Below, piece by piece: positions 24,060-35,351 of a stretch of 64,000 nt of DNA; position 1 is the first letter of the stretch, and the number at the start of each line of letters is the position of its first letter. The stretch is from Geosiphon pyriformis. Taxonomy: Eukaryota > Glomeromycota > Glomeromycetes > Archaeosporales > Geosiphonaceae. A program made the translations under genes and the position numbers. The notes beneath the pieces are model-generated. The model had not been told where the DNA came from and ran no database searches. It saw nothing but the letters and a program-made list of their open reading frames with translations. The stretch lies in contig JAAOMT010000226.1 in assembly GCA_016748015.1 (NCBI GenBank), positions 416,604-480,603 of the forward strand, in the 5' to 3' direction.

Positions 24060-24245
24060 TTATTTATTTATTTAGTTATAATAAATCACATATATTAATT
24101 ATTAATAATATTAATAGTTATTTTATTTTTAGAATTAATTATTAATATAATCATTAACTTAATTAATAACTTAATTATTAAACTAATTATTAATTAAATT
24201 TTTTTTTATTTAAATTTAACAAACAAGACTCAACTACTATCTAAA
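24060..24245 (+). repeat. Heavily decayed LTR-like fragment related to Ty3-A
   Basis: TATTTTTAGAATTAATTATTA, then repeated ATTAACTTAATTA units, parallels the Ty3-A LTR (TATTTTTAGAAAATAATTAT, then ATTGACCTGATTA repeats) once C-to-T decay is allowed for. No matching internal sequence follows, so it is a solo or truncated LTR if real. Confidence 0.35.
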
Positions 24246-24269
24246 AATTAGAAACAAATTAAAAGTTTT

Positions 24270-26334
24270 AAAATTAAATATGATTCACATATTTTTTACA
24301 TATAACCAGTTATTTAAACTAGTTTAAACTATACTATATTGATATAATAAAAGAAAATTTATCTAAAGCTAATAATTTTTAAACTATATTAAATAATCTA
24401 ATACTACAATAGATTAACTCAACTAATTATTTGACTGTTTTTAAAAAATCAGTTTTAATATTATTAGACTTATGTGTTTAAAGGAATATTAAGTTAAAAA
24501 ATATATTATTATTATTGCCAATTAAAAAATTTAAGTTATTATATATGTTAATATTATCTATACAGCATTTTTTTTTAACAAAACTACTTTTTTTTTCAAC
24601 TTACCAACAACTTTGCTAAAAAAATTCAGATAAACCATAAGTTCATTAATCTTGAAACTAAAAACATTACTTAAAACCAAATTATTCTTAATAAATTATT
24701 CAAATACAGCAATTAAGGAGCTAATAAACTTAACAATTAATTCAATTAATACAAAAAGTTTGGCCAAATCAGATTTCAGAAAAGTCAACCAAAAAAACAC
24801 CAAAAAATTATTTATAGTTATAAAAAAAAGGAGCAGAAGTTATTAAAAGTAGAAATTCAGAAGAGCTTAAAGGAGTAAAAGCTTTGACATAAGACTTAAC
24901 ACTTATAAAACATAATGTAAACATCTTAAAAATTTTAGAACTCTTGGAAGAAAAAGATAAAGATATTTTATAGTCTATAATTAGATAGCCAATTTCTTGA
25001 TACTTAAAATAGCACTAACAATTAAGGGTCTTCTATTAAATACAACACTTTTTTAATATATTAGTTTTGACTACTACAGTATTTAAATCAATTTAAAATT
25101 CAAATATAATTAGAACAAACCAAAAATAGCAATCAAAATTAAGAAAGCAAGAAATAAAACAAATTTAATTATTAACTTGAAAGATTATATTACTGATTTC
25201 AAAGACAATACAACCAAAAAAAAGATTAACTAACTTGGTTTTAAACTTTTACAAGACAAAATAATCTTATTTTAATTAACCAAAAAGAAGATTCTAATAC
25301 TATCTTTGCTTATTAACACTAATCAATAATTCAAAACAAATACAGCAATATTTAACTCTTTAAAATAAATCACAATATATTATTAAACACCAGTAAATTT
25401 CAGTACAACATAAACAATCTTACCAAAAACATTAAATACTGTCTTAATATTGATAACAGATATATCTAAAGACATATTATACAAAGCAACAACAGCAAAA
25501 AAGAAACCAAACTCAAAAACTACCAAAAATTTGGCAATTTTAAAAGTAATTAAGTAAATAGAACTTGTAAGTTCAACCAAAAATACAGTTTCCAAAGACT
25601 TTTGAGAAACAAATTTTATACAGAAAAGCTTTACATTGTTTTTTAATACTGACTTAGTATCCAAAAAACCATGCACAAATTAAAAAACAATCTTAATATA
25701 AACTAATTTGATCTTAAAAATAGCACTAAACACTAAAGTAAAAGTTATTTATATAGTAAATTTTTGATAACTAAAGATAATTTTTTAGATATCACTAGTA
25801 GCAGCACCAGAAACTAGCAAAAAAGATGCTTAGTTTCTATTTAATCAGTTCAGTTCTTAAAAACAGATTATTTAACAAAAAACTGTTGTTTTGTTTTTAA
25901 AACCAATAATAATTTACTAAAAAAAACCATATTTGGCAGTATAACTAATAATTAATTTTGCTCTATCTTAGATAATATGTTAAATAATATAACAGAAATT
26001 TTATTTAAGATTTCATCTAGAATTACAAAAAAATTTAATATAATAATAATAAAAGTATATAACTGTTTTTGCTTTTTGGAATTTTTGTTTTTTTTGGTTA
26101 TTTTCAAAGAAATGATGCTAATAGTATTAGATATAGCAATAATAGTTAAAAAAACCAGCTTGTTAATTAGCCTACTATTAAAAACTTTTGGAGACAACAT
26201 TAAAACTAATCCAAATATGTCTCTTTAAAAGAATTTGACTAATTAAAAACCAGTCAAAGATAAAAAAAATGCTTTAATAGTTATTAAAAGCAGCTTTTTA
26301 TTATTATTAACTAAGAAAAAAGTTTCTAAAATAT
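24270..26334 (-). mobile_element. LINE-B, minus strand, with ORF1 joined to a LINE 3' end
   Basis: ORF1 of LINE-B occupies 24.6-26.3 kb. Directly downstream (24450-24330) the minus strand reads like a LINE ORF2 C-terminus (IRLFNIV ... FSFIISI), and 24330-24270 matches the 3' UTR found at 1860-1920 and, inverted, at 8570-8620. ORF2 is otherwise missing, so this is an internally deleted element or a recombination product. Its 5' side is cut by the Ty3-B1 LTR at 26335. Confidence 0.55.
24640..26300 (-). pseudogene. LINE-B ORF1
   Basis: Pieces in order: 25952-26200 (FNSRLINKLVF ... VILDEILNKIS), 25680-25950 with several Gln/Trp-type stops, 25383-25676 (MHGFLDTKSVLKNNVKLFC ... AVVALYNMSL, an RRM-like fold), and a coiled-coil segment at 24640-24800 (SDLAKLFVLIELIVKFI). 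From memory this equals the ORF1 of an abundant Rhizophagus LINE family distinct from LINE-A. The zinc-knuckle region between is not clearly legible. Confidence 0.65.
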
Positions 26335-27007
26335 TGTTACTTATAGAAATTAGAGATTATAATAAGTAGATAAAATAGGCAATCAAAAATAAACATAGTA
26401 AAAAAAGAATTCCAAGATTTCTTTCAAGGAATTGTAAGATTCTAGAATTTCAGAATTCCAAAATTTTTTTTGAAAAATTACAGAATTCCAGAATTTTTTT
26501 TAAAGAAATTAAAGAATTTCAAAAAATTTTATATAATATAAATTATGTATATATAGTGAGAATATTAGAAGCAGAAAAAATATTCAATAAAATTTAATTC
26601 AGTTTAAAACAATAATACCTTTTTTTTTAAAAAATAACTTAAAGTAAAATTATATTAATATTAATTATCTAATTTATATTATTATTACTTAATTAAAAAT
26701 ATTAAATATTTTTCTATTATCAACAACTTATGTTAATAAACTTTAATATTTAATTATACTAAAACAATAGCTTTGAATTATAGCTATTAATGAGATACTA
26801 ATTTCTTATTTTTTTTTGTTTATTTTTTTTTATTTTTGTTTATTTTTTTTTCTTTTGTTTTATTTTTTTGTTGTTTACTTAATTAATTAAAAAGTTTAAG
26901 TACAAGTATTTAATATTAAGAATAGTCTGATAAAAGACCTAGAAACAAGAATAAAAATTTAAGAATAGCTTATTAGAAGAACACAATTGTTAAAATAAAC
27001 TGTTAAT
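26335..27007 (+). repeat. Ty3-B1 5' LTR (truncated)
   Basis: Starts TGTTACTTATAGAAA, the start seen in the other Ty3-B LTRs (TATTACTTATAG at 32762 and 52545). The downstream part matches them closely: a T-rich tract at 26810-26870, then AATTAATTAAAAAG, and AAGAATAGCTTATTAGAAG near 26960. Similarity stops at AATAAACT (about 27007), where foreign sequence begins, so the LTR end and primer-binding site are lost. It sits inside LINE-B. Confidence 0.65.
26404..26530 (+). repeat. GAATTCC-type repeats in the B1 LTR U3
   Basis: Short diverged repeats built on AGAATTCC and AATTTTTTTT occur about four to six times. Other Ty3-B LTRs have a different 40-bp array at this position, so B1 is a separate LTR subtype. 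Confidence 0.5.
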
Positions 27008-27722
27008 TTTTTCAAGTATTGCATCATGGCCTTGATGTTAATTTAAAAGTTTAGATTGAGAAATTACAATTTTTTCTTGAATCAGCTTGCAAACTTCAGG
27101 CTTTAATTGTAGTCATTGTTCTTTATCAGCAATTTTAATTAATTGGTAAATAGGATGGCACCAAGCAGACCAAATTGGTGTAAACATTCATTTAGCTACA
27201 AGTCTTAATGAAAACCTATTAAAACAAACTCCAGTATGAAAGTTAATAATTGCTTGTAAATAAAAAAAGACTTGTTTATATTTTAATCTAAACATGGGAT
27301 CTGTTTTATTTTGAACCCATTCTAAGTAATCTTTAACAGATAAATTTTCTTTAGAAACAACATATAACTACATTAATTTGGAAGCCATTGCATGTCTATA
27401 TATATTACATATCAAATTTTATGACTTATGATGATCAGGACATTTTTTAAAAAACTGCAGTTGACTTTTACTTCGATATTTCTAACATTGTGCAAAGTAT
27501 TTTATATCAATATTCCAATTAATATAAGTGTTGCTGTGTTTGGAGGGCTTGACAACATGACATTATACTATCTTCTACACAATTATACAAGTATGTGAAA
27601 GATTAATTGACAGTCTTTATTATTAATTATCAGTTGGGAGTAAGAGGCAAAAAGTGTTACAGATGCATTATCAAAATTAGGTTTCTTTTTACCAAGAATC
27701 TGTTATTTGCACTTAGAATCCT
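27008..27722 (-). pseudogene. Fragment of a DUF6589-like repeat protein
   Basis: Minus-strand translation at about 27400-27010 gives, with a few stops, YLEWVQNKTDPMFRLKY, FFYLQAIINFHTGVCFNR, IWSAWCHPIYQLI and NXHQGHDAILEKIN. From memory this is the C-terminal part of a high-copy Rhizophagus protein family annotated DUF6589, of unknown biochemical function and often treated as mobile. 27420-27720 is less legible. It lies between the broken B1 LTR and the pogo element. Confidence 0.45.
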
Positions 27723-27723
27723 A

Positions 27724-29589
27724 CAGTTGAATTAAAACCTTCATTTTTATAATTTGGCCACTTTTTATAATCTGAAACACCTTATATAACATGAAACACC
27801 TTACATGTTCGATTAAATATAAGGCAAAATAATGTTTGAGACATAACAGATACATCAATGCATTATAAAAGCAAAATGTAATAAAAAGTGTGTTCTTATT
27901 AACATGCCAAAAAATGCAAACCAAAAGTGAGCAGCAATCTCTTTGGAAACTAAAAAGACTCTTTGTTAGTACAAATTAGAACATTCTGACTACTTAGCAA
28001 ATAGACTTATCAAAATATTTAATCTAAAAGTTGACTGCTCCATTGTAACAAAGATACTCATGAAATCAGACTGATGGATTGAAAAAAATGTATTTGGCAA
28101 CTTTGATCAATTGACAAAAGACAGAAAAGAGATGTTTCTGAAGATAAATAATGCACTGAGAGAATAGATGCTTGGAGCACTAGCTACCAACTGCATTCTT
28201 ACTAGAAAATTTTTACAAACAAAAGCTCTTAAGTTTGCTAAAAAGTTTTCAGAAAAAAATAACTTTAAAGCATTAGATGGTTAGTTAAAAAAGTTCAAGA
28301 AATGTTATAATTTGCATCATATTAAGATGCATGGCAAAGCAAACAGTACCCTCTTGGAAATTTTACCAGAGAAATGAGAGAAACTGTGTGAAATTATTAG
28401 CAAATATGATCTAAATAATGTTTACAATACCAATAAGACAGCATTATTCTTTAGAATGCCACCAAATACAACTTTAGCAACAAAATTTATCTCTGGCACT
28501 AAGCGTAATAAGAGTCAAATTACCATACTTCTTGTTTGTAATGCAACAGACAGCATCAAGTTGCAGCCTTTAATTATCAACAAAGCCATAAAGTCATGAT
28601 GTTTTCACAATATTAATATGAATGGACTTCTAATTACTTATCATTACAATACAAAAACATGGATGCAAACTGATATTTTTAGTGAATGGCTTAATTTATT
28701 AAATGAAAAAATGCATCACAAGAAAAAAAAAATTTTGCTATTGCTTGATAATGCTGGTTCTCATGGTAGAGAACCTTCTGTATTATCTAATATTATAATT
28801 AGATACCTACTATCCAATACAATATTCTATTTGCAACCATTAGATGCAGGAATTATTGTATTCTTTAAGGCACAATACCAAAAGTTGTTTTTTTTTCATC
28901 TTATTAATCAGTATAATGACAAGATTCCAATATTAACAATAATATTAAAGGATGTGATTGACTTTCTAATTGATGCATAATCAATGGTAACAACAACTAC
29001 AATCCAAAACTGTTGGTGTTATATGGGAATTCTGAATAATAATCAAATACCAGCCTATTTATTAGATATTGAACAAAAACTCTTACAAGAAGTACAAATT
29101 CTTATTAAGCATGTTGATATTGACAAGCTATTGGCAATAGACTTTATTAATATTAACAAGTTTGAACTATTATTCACTTATGTCTTAGAAGATGAAATTG
29201 TGGATTTTATTAATAACAAATATAGTGGAAATTCTAATGCAAATGAAGATTTAGAAAGTAAAAATAAAGATGAACTTTTGTTTTTGCTATCTACACATCA
29301 AGATAAAACTGCACTTGAAGATACATTGTGCTATTGTAAAGAGCAGTATAGTGAAAAAGTTGATTCAGACTTTTTTAAAACTTTGAGAACATTAATTTAT
29401 AATACTGTTCTCAAAGGTCAAAAAGAAAAAAAACAGTTGCAAATAGATAAGTTTTTTAAATAAATATATATAATTGGTTGTGATATATAGATCATGTGAT
29501 AAGATATTAATCATTTTTTATAATCCCATCTCTCTATAGTCACCACAAATGTATTAACCAAAAGGTGTGATTATAAAGAGAGTTCACTG
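27724..29589 (+). mobile_element. pogo/Tigger-type DNA transposon
   Basis: A DDE transposase frame is bounded by imperfect terminal inverted repeats: left CAGTTGAATTAAAACC, right (inverted) CAGTGAACTCTCTTTATAA. TA lies at both outer edges (27722-27723 and 29590-29591), matching TA target choice of the Tc1/mariner-pogo superfamily. The left repeat is a weak match, so that boundary is less certain. To the right the Ty3-B1 gag-protease sequence resumes immediately. Confidence 0.7.
27904..29463 (+). pseudogene. pogo/Tigger transposase
   Basis: N-terminal helix-turn-helix/CENP-B-like DNA-binding region (about 27904-28370, ALKFAKKFSE ... DGXLKKFKKCY), then the DDE_1 domain. The first catalytic segment reads YNTNKTALFFRMPP instead of YNMDETG: Asp to Asn (28432-28434) and Glu to Lys. 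The second, LLLLDNAGSH (about 28740), and the third, LQPLDAGII (about 28840), are intact. The C-terminal part at 28984-29463 is uninterrupted and ends in a natural TAA. Stops at expected Arg, Trp and Gln codons (TGA, TAG, TGA, TAA) break the N-terminal two thirds. Inactive. Confidence 0.85.
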
Positions 29590-29699
29590 TATATACATAC
29601 AATAAAACTGGAAATTAGTGATAGTTATGCACTAATTAATTACTAGTTCCTTAAATTAAGCATCAGAATTATGCCCAGAAAATTCGAAAAGAGAGTACA

Positions 29700-30280
29700 C
29701 CTAAAATCCAAATTTGCAGAACTATTTAAGTCTTTTGGCTGTAACAGAAAACAACTTATTCAACAACTTAGAAACCAACCACCAATTACTTACCAACTAC
29801 ATCTTATTAACAACTGTTACAGAAAATAAATTACTAGTTGCCATCTTCTTATTTAAGTTAGAAGACCAATCAAAAACTTCATTACTCAATGAAACTGTTC
29901 TTAATACTAAACCAATTATTACAATATATATAGATGCCAAAATTAATAGCCAAGTTATTAAGCTAATCCTTAATAGTAGGTCAGCAAGCAGCATTGTTAC
30001 ATGACAAATTATGAACCAATTAGGTTGTTAAATTGATCATGCTGTTAATGCTAAAATCATTATAGCTAATAGAGTAATCAAAACTTCTATTGACAAAATT
30101 GATAACTTTCTTTTTAAAGCAAATAGTATTATTATGTCAATCAAAATTCTAATCATAAAAGTTACATAATACCAAGCTCTTATTGGTAATAACTAGTTGT
30201 TTTAAACCAATACTGTACTTAACTGGACTATACAAAAGCTATAATTCAATTAAAATAGTTAACAAACTCAAGTACTAGCC
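29700..30280 (+). pseudogene. Ty3-B1 gag end and aspartic protease
   Basis: The frame at 29714-30004 contains IYIDAKINSQVIKLILNSRS, the protease start, with Asn where the family has the catalytic Asp (LILDSGS). It continues after a TGA (Arg/Trp type) through an IDKIDNFLFKANSI stretch to ALIGNN, the second structural motif of the fold. Protease autocleavage is the family role; the missing Asp rules it out here. Confidence 0.75.
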
Positions 30281-30549
30281 ACTTGCAGACATTTTAAAAC
30301 AAACATTACTACTTAATTACCACTGATTAAGTTCAAAAAAGAAAAAAAAAACTTACTTGAGAAGCCTATTAAATCTTATAGACTAATGATGACCACAATA
30401 AGCTATCACCAATTTTATTTTGGAATAACAAAAGAAAAGAAAAGGAAGAAAACAAACTTCAAATCATTACTTTCTTAAAAGAAACAACTAATAGTTGGCA
30501 TGTTTTATACTTAGTAAAATCAAGAAAAAAACTATTTTATATTCTTTTC

Positions 30550-31220
30550 AAATATATTGATTGTAAAAAAAAGCTTTTTTTCATGAAAACTTAAATTTTA
30601 TTAGAAGAAAACTACTGAATACATACTTATTATTATTGCAAACTGTGTCATAAAAAATGCTTTGAGTATTTAAAATAACAAAAAAAGTAGGACAATAAAT
30701 TATGTCTTATTTGTAAGGAAATCTTATTTAATAAAAAAATATGAAATAATATTTCTAGACAAAAAAAATATGCAATATATTATGTTAATACACAATTATT
30801 ATTAGTAATTGGATAAGCAAAAAAACGTTTTTTAATGCCACATAAAACTGAATACTTTCATGTTTAAATAGTTATTTACACAATAAAAATAAGATCTGGC
30901 AAATAACAAATGCAAAAATTAAAGATATTTTATTTAGTAAAATACTCATCATTAAAAATAACCCACCAAAACCTGTCAAAACTATTTTTATTCCAAATTC
31001 AGATATCTTTGTTGATATCTTAAGCAATTCTAAACAATTCTATAAGCACTACTAAGATCTAGTACTGATTAGAAAAGAGCAAAAACAAAAACTAAAACAA
31101 TTGAATACAAAATTATGTAAACACTGTCTAATTCTCAATAATTTCAAATATTGTAATAAATGTGATTTTATTTACAATCTATCACTATACATAATTTATT
31201 CAATTTTTGAAGAGTAAGAA
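30550..31220 (+). pseudogene. Ty3-B1 Cys-rich linker
   Basis: This decayed segment aligns with 37370-37990 of B2 and keeps scattered Cys pairs (for example around 30640-30660 and 31120-31170). The frame changes repeatedly. In intact form it would be a zinc-binding linker between protease and dUTPase. Confidence 0.5.
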
Positions 31221-31429
31221 TTAATTAGTAAGTGCACTTTGAAATTGTAATCGAAATTCAATTATAATTCAAACTTTGACAATAATAACAACAATGGTTT
31301 CAATATTGTTTACTATAACAACAATAATAACAGTAATTTAAACTCTGATTATAATTTTAAACAATATATCATGCTCTTAGATCTTTCAAAAAAGCAAGAA
31401 CTTAAATAATTTAATGATAATAATAAGAG

Positions 31430-31860
31430 TATTATGCCAAAATGTATACATAATATTAACACAAAGTTTGATCTTAAATACTTAGAAAAAACTGCTATTT
31501 AATAGGAACTTTATTTACACATTAGTATAAATCTGAAGATAGTATTAGAAATTTTAGTAATAACAATAATCTAATTAGTCTTTAGATTTAGTTTAGCAAA
31601 AAAAAGAATTAATATTAGAAAAGAAATAATTGACACAGAATATGTAAAAAATATTATTGCAATACTACAAAATAACTCAGAAAAAGAATAGTACTATCAA
31701 ATTAAACAAAAAATAGCATAAGCAATATTTTTGTCTTTGATTAAAATAACTTAGTTAATACTAATGAGAACAAGAAAAGAGTTAAAAATTATGACAAAAA
31801 AAATTAATAGATTCAGATCTATAAATAAAGTAGAAGTGCCAGTTAATATGACAAGAAAAA
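31430..31860 (+). pseudogene. Ty3-B1 dUTPase-like domain
   Basis: Reading with stops: KYLEKTAI ... SINLKIVLEI, then FSLAKKRINI (motif 2, RSSLAKKG), IIDTEYVKNII (motif 3), KIAXAIFLSL (motif 4) and NRFRSINKVEV (motif 5, GFGSTG). dUTPases hydrolyse dUTP to dUMP and pyrophosphate and so limit uracil in newly made DNA. Motif 3 Asp and Tyr survive; motif 1 and the motif 5 glycines do not. Confidence 0.65.
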
Positions 31861-32761
31861 ACTATTAATTAGGAAAAAATTATTTTTAACAATCAATTCA
31901 TTTTTATTTTACCATATAATCAGCATATGTTAATTATAAAAAAAAAGTAAAAAATCAATTCCAAATTTTTGAAGTAAAAGCCACTATTTGTGAATCAAAA
32001 AAAATTGGTATTACTAATTTCTACATACTAGCCAAAAACTACAAACACATTAAGATTTCAATACATAACACAATTAAAAACTTCATAAAAATACCAAATA
32101 GAATCATTATTAGATATTTAAACACTAAAGTTGAGAACCAATTACCAATTATTAACTACTATTTCAAACTTTTCACAACTGTGTAAATATGTGAATATTA
32201 TATTAAAAACAATTTATGAACAAAAAAAATATTATTTGCTATAATCAGAACAGTTAAAACAAATAAACTTGGGGAATTTAGATCTATTTCAACATATACA
32301 GTTTAAGATGTTACTTAATAATTTTATTGATATCTTTGCAAGTAAAAATAAATTTGGCAAAATTGACATTATCAAATCAAAACTGGGAATGCCATATTAA
32401 TTAAGCAATCAACATACAGAGTATTACCAGTTAGCCATAAAATTATCTGACAAAAAATCAACCAAATATTGAATAATAGATTAATTCAATTATTAATAAG
32501 TTTATAGTCTTTACCAAAAGTATTTTTTTGGAAGAAAAATAAGAAAATCCACTTTTGTGTAGATTACAGAAAGCTCAATAATGTAACTTGTAAAAACAAT
32601 TATTCAATTCTATGAATTTAAAAACTATTCAATGCTTTTAAAAAGAAGAAATAGTTCTTCATATTAAATTTAAATAGTGTTTATTGGCAAGTAGTCATAA
32701 ACCCAATTAATAAAGAAAAAACAATATTCACTATTAGAGAAAAAAACTTTAAATTTGATGT

Positions 32762-33580
32762 TATTACTTATAAAAAAAGTACAAGAAAAAAAACAAGAAA
32801 AACAGATAGAAAAATAGACCAATAGAAAAATAATACTTAGCAAATAAGCACAATATTAAAAAATTATGATATATTGTTTAGCAATAAGCACATTGTTAAA
32901 AAAAATAAGGCATATTGCTCAAAAAAATATAAGATCTTATATAACAAGAATTAAGTATATATAGTAAAAATATTAAAAGCAAAAAAAAAAATTTGATATA
33001 AACAAGATCAGTAGACTTATTAATTATTCAATACTTCTTTCTTCAAAAGTAGTTTTTTATAATCTGAAATAGAATTAACTCAAATATAAATAAAATATTA
33101 ATTATTATCTGAAATTAATATTATTATTTATTGATTAAAAAATATTAATCAATTTTATGTTATTAACACTCTATGTTGATAGAATCTAATACTTAACTAC
33201 ATTAAACTATAGCTCTTGATTATGGCTATTAATAAAATACTAATTTTTTATTTTTTTATTTTTTTTTGTTTTATTTTTTTTATTGTTTACTAATTAATTA
33301 AAAATATTAAGTGTTGAATAATTAATATTAAGGATAACCTAATAAAAAACCTGGAAATAAAAGTAGAAATTTAAGAATAGCTTATGAAAAAACATGACTG
33401 TCAGAATAAACTGGTCATCATACTGAAAAAAAAATTCATAGAAAAAACCATTAATTAAATTTCTGTTTATTATATAAAAAACTCAATTAAAACTTTTAGA
33501 TATTACCAATATCATCAACTATTAAGCATCAAGTTATGGGTTTGTTATTTGTTCCAACTCTTAAATAATTACTTATAACA
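32762..33580 (+). repeat. Ty3-B2 5' LTR
   Basis: TATTACTTATAAAAA to ACTTATAACA, 819 bp. It holds about two copies of the 40-bp U3 repeat (32830-32920), a TATATATAG at about 32949 and a T-rich tract near 33245-33290. It is followed by TTTGGTGCTTCTTG, the primer-binding site (TGG at 33583). Confidence 0.85.
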
Positions 33581-34536
33581 TTTGGTGCTTCTTGTAAAGT
33601 ATAATCTAACAGAGAACCAGCACTAATATCAACTATTCAAAAAAGTGACAAACCAAAAAATTATAAGAGAAAATTATTTAAAATTTGTGAAATTCTTATT
33701 TCAATATTATTAAAGTTATTTTGGATTAACAAGTAACAATTGGTCTGCAGAATTAGCTTTTAATTTTTACATTAATAAAAAAATTAAATTATACTTGAAA
33801 GATTAAAAAGATCTAAAAGCTATTCTTAACAATTTCAATAGCAAATTATTTTAAAACACTATACTTCTACCAAACTATTTGTTTGTATTAATAATTATAG
33901 AAATAAACAAGAAAATTAGAAAATATATTCAGCAAAAATTTCTTATTATTTTTACAGATAAGAAAAATTTACAAACTTCAACAAAAACACCAAAAAAAAT
34001 ACAATTACTTAATTAAAAAAAACCAAGAATTGTTTTACTTATTTATCTGTTATACTATTATATACCAAGAAATACATACATATATTATGAGAATTTATAT
34101 TATTATCAACTACAAAAACACTATTACCTTAAATTTTGTTTCAAAATAATAATAAAAAAGCCAAATTATTAAAAACCTATAGTAATTTTTTTGAAGAATT
34201 TAAATTATGATCTACAACACCATTAAGACTCCAATTACCATTACTTTAACCAAATTTTGGATTTACTAGTCATTGAAAAGATATTAATCCAAAAGAAAAA
34301 AAAGACAGCAATCAAGAAAATAATAACCAAAACCTGATCTTAAATAATTTGAAAATACAAACTTTGATTGTTTAAACTCTGCAAAACTTAAACAATCTAA
34401 ATCTTATTTCTATTATTTAGCAAGACTTACCTCTAGTAATCATGATTAATTTACCAGTTGTACCAATTATCTTATTATAACAACAATTTTAACAATAACA
34501 ACAATAACTAATACTAATAGCATATATACTTATTAT
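33581..34536 (+). pseudogene. Ty3-B2 primer-binding site and N-terminal gag region
   Basis: TGGTGCTTCTTG begins three bases after the LTR. The following decayed frame parallels 49740-50540 of B3 (SDKPKNY near the start; AETPKK-type and Asn/Gln-rich segments further on). It appears to be an N-terminal extension of gag of unknown role, low-complexity towards the end (ACAACAATA runs). Confidence 0.45.
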
Positions 34537-35351
34537 TGTTACAAGAGTATTTTCTTGGTATATTTTAATTGTTGATATCCTATTTTAATTGCAATCAGTT
34601 TCTCATGAGTTCTTTAATTTTATGTGTTAAATATTAATGATAATGTACTGAAGGTTTTTTCTTAATATTGTAATATAAGTCTTCTTTTTAATTATAGTTG
34701 TCTTTGTATGTTGTGTATTTCTTTCCAGAGGCTAATCTGAAATCTACTTACTGTTTGGGGTCTTCTCTGAGGCTATTCTTGCAATTGCTTGATGTGTTTC
34801 TCTAATCTAAAAACACAAAATATTAATGGTCTTTTCACAATTTCCCTAAGTATATAATAAAGCTTTTTCAATTTAATTAGTAATCACATGAATAATCTTG
34901 ATCAGAAATTATTCTTCTAAAGAATTCAAAGATAGAATGATAGTTTTATTTACTAAAAAAGGTATGTGAATTCTATTGTTAATTTCATAATTGTGATGTT
35001 CATTCAATTTATTATTTTTATTAATTTTTTTTGAATAAGATTTTATTTAGATATTTGTTGCTTCGAGTTGAAGCTTGTTTTTTTTCATTATTAAAAACTA
35101 TTGTATATATATATAATTATTGTTTTACAAAATAACATCTTGTAATACTCTATTTCTATTATTTCTAAATAGTGCTTGTTGCTATTGTGAAATAGTGCTT
35201 GCTGCTTTTGCACAATAGTGCTTACTGCTATTGTAAAATAGTGCTTGCTGTTATTTGTAAATTATTTCTTTTTATAAATTGTTGCTGTGTTATTTTATGA
35301 TTGGCTAATTTATATTATTTATAATTCCTATTAAATTCTTGAACTGTAACA
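34537..35351 (-). repeat. Solo LTR of another retrotransposon family (Ty3-C)
   Basis: An 815-bp insert in B2 gag begins TGTTACAAGAG and ends CTGTAACA, with inverted ends, and is flanked by TTAT on both sides (34533-34536 and 35352-35355). The gag sequence on either side joins up as in B3. No internal genes are present, so it is a solo LTR left by recombination. On the minus strand it starts TGTTACAGTTC, like the Ty3-A LTR. It is noticeably richer in G+C than the surrounding element, suggesting a younger insertion. Confidence 0.75.
35165..35270. repeat. 22-bp tandem repeats in the solo LTR
   Basis: Four units of the type AATAGTGCTTGCTGCTATTG, each about 22-24 bp. They lie in the U3 side of the LTR when it is read on the minus strand, so they may be promoter/enhancer repeats. 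Confidence 0.7.

Larger units (their letters stand above)
29592..32761 (+). mobile_element. Ty3-B1, left internal part (gag end to RT)
   Basis: Gag C-terminus, protease, Cys-rich linker, dUTPase-like domain and the first half of RT, collinear with Ty3-B2. Gag upstream of here is missing, replaced by the DUF6589/pogo stretch. At 32762 the B2 LTR cuts RT within FKFDV; RT resumes at 53464. Stops and frameshifts are dense. Confidence 0.8.

Noticed and set aside
27721-27924. Minus-strand frame of 67 codons
   Set aside because: Overlaps the pogo left end; no similarity recognised, and Cys/Phe richness fits chance antisense reading.
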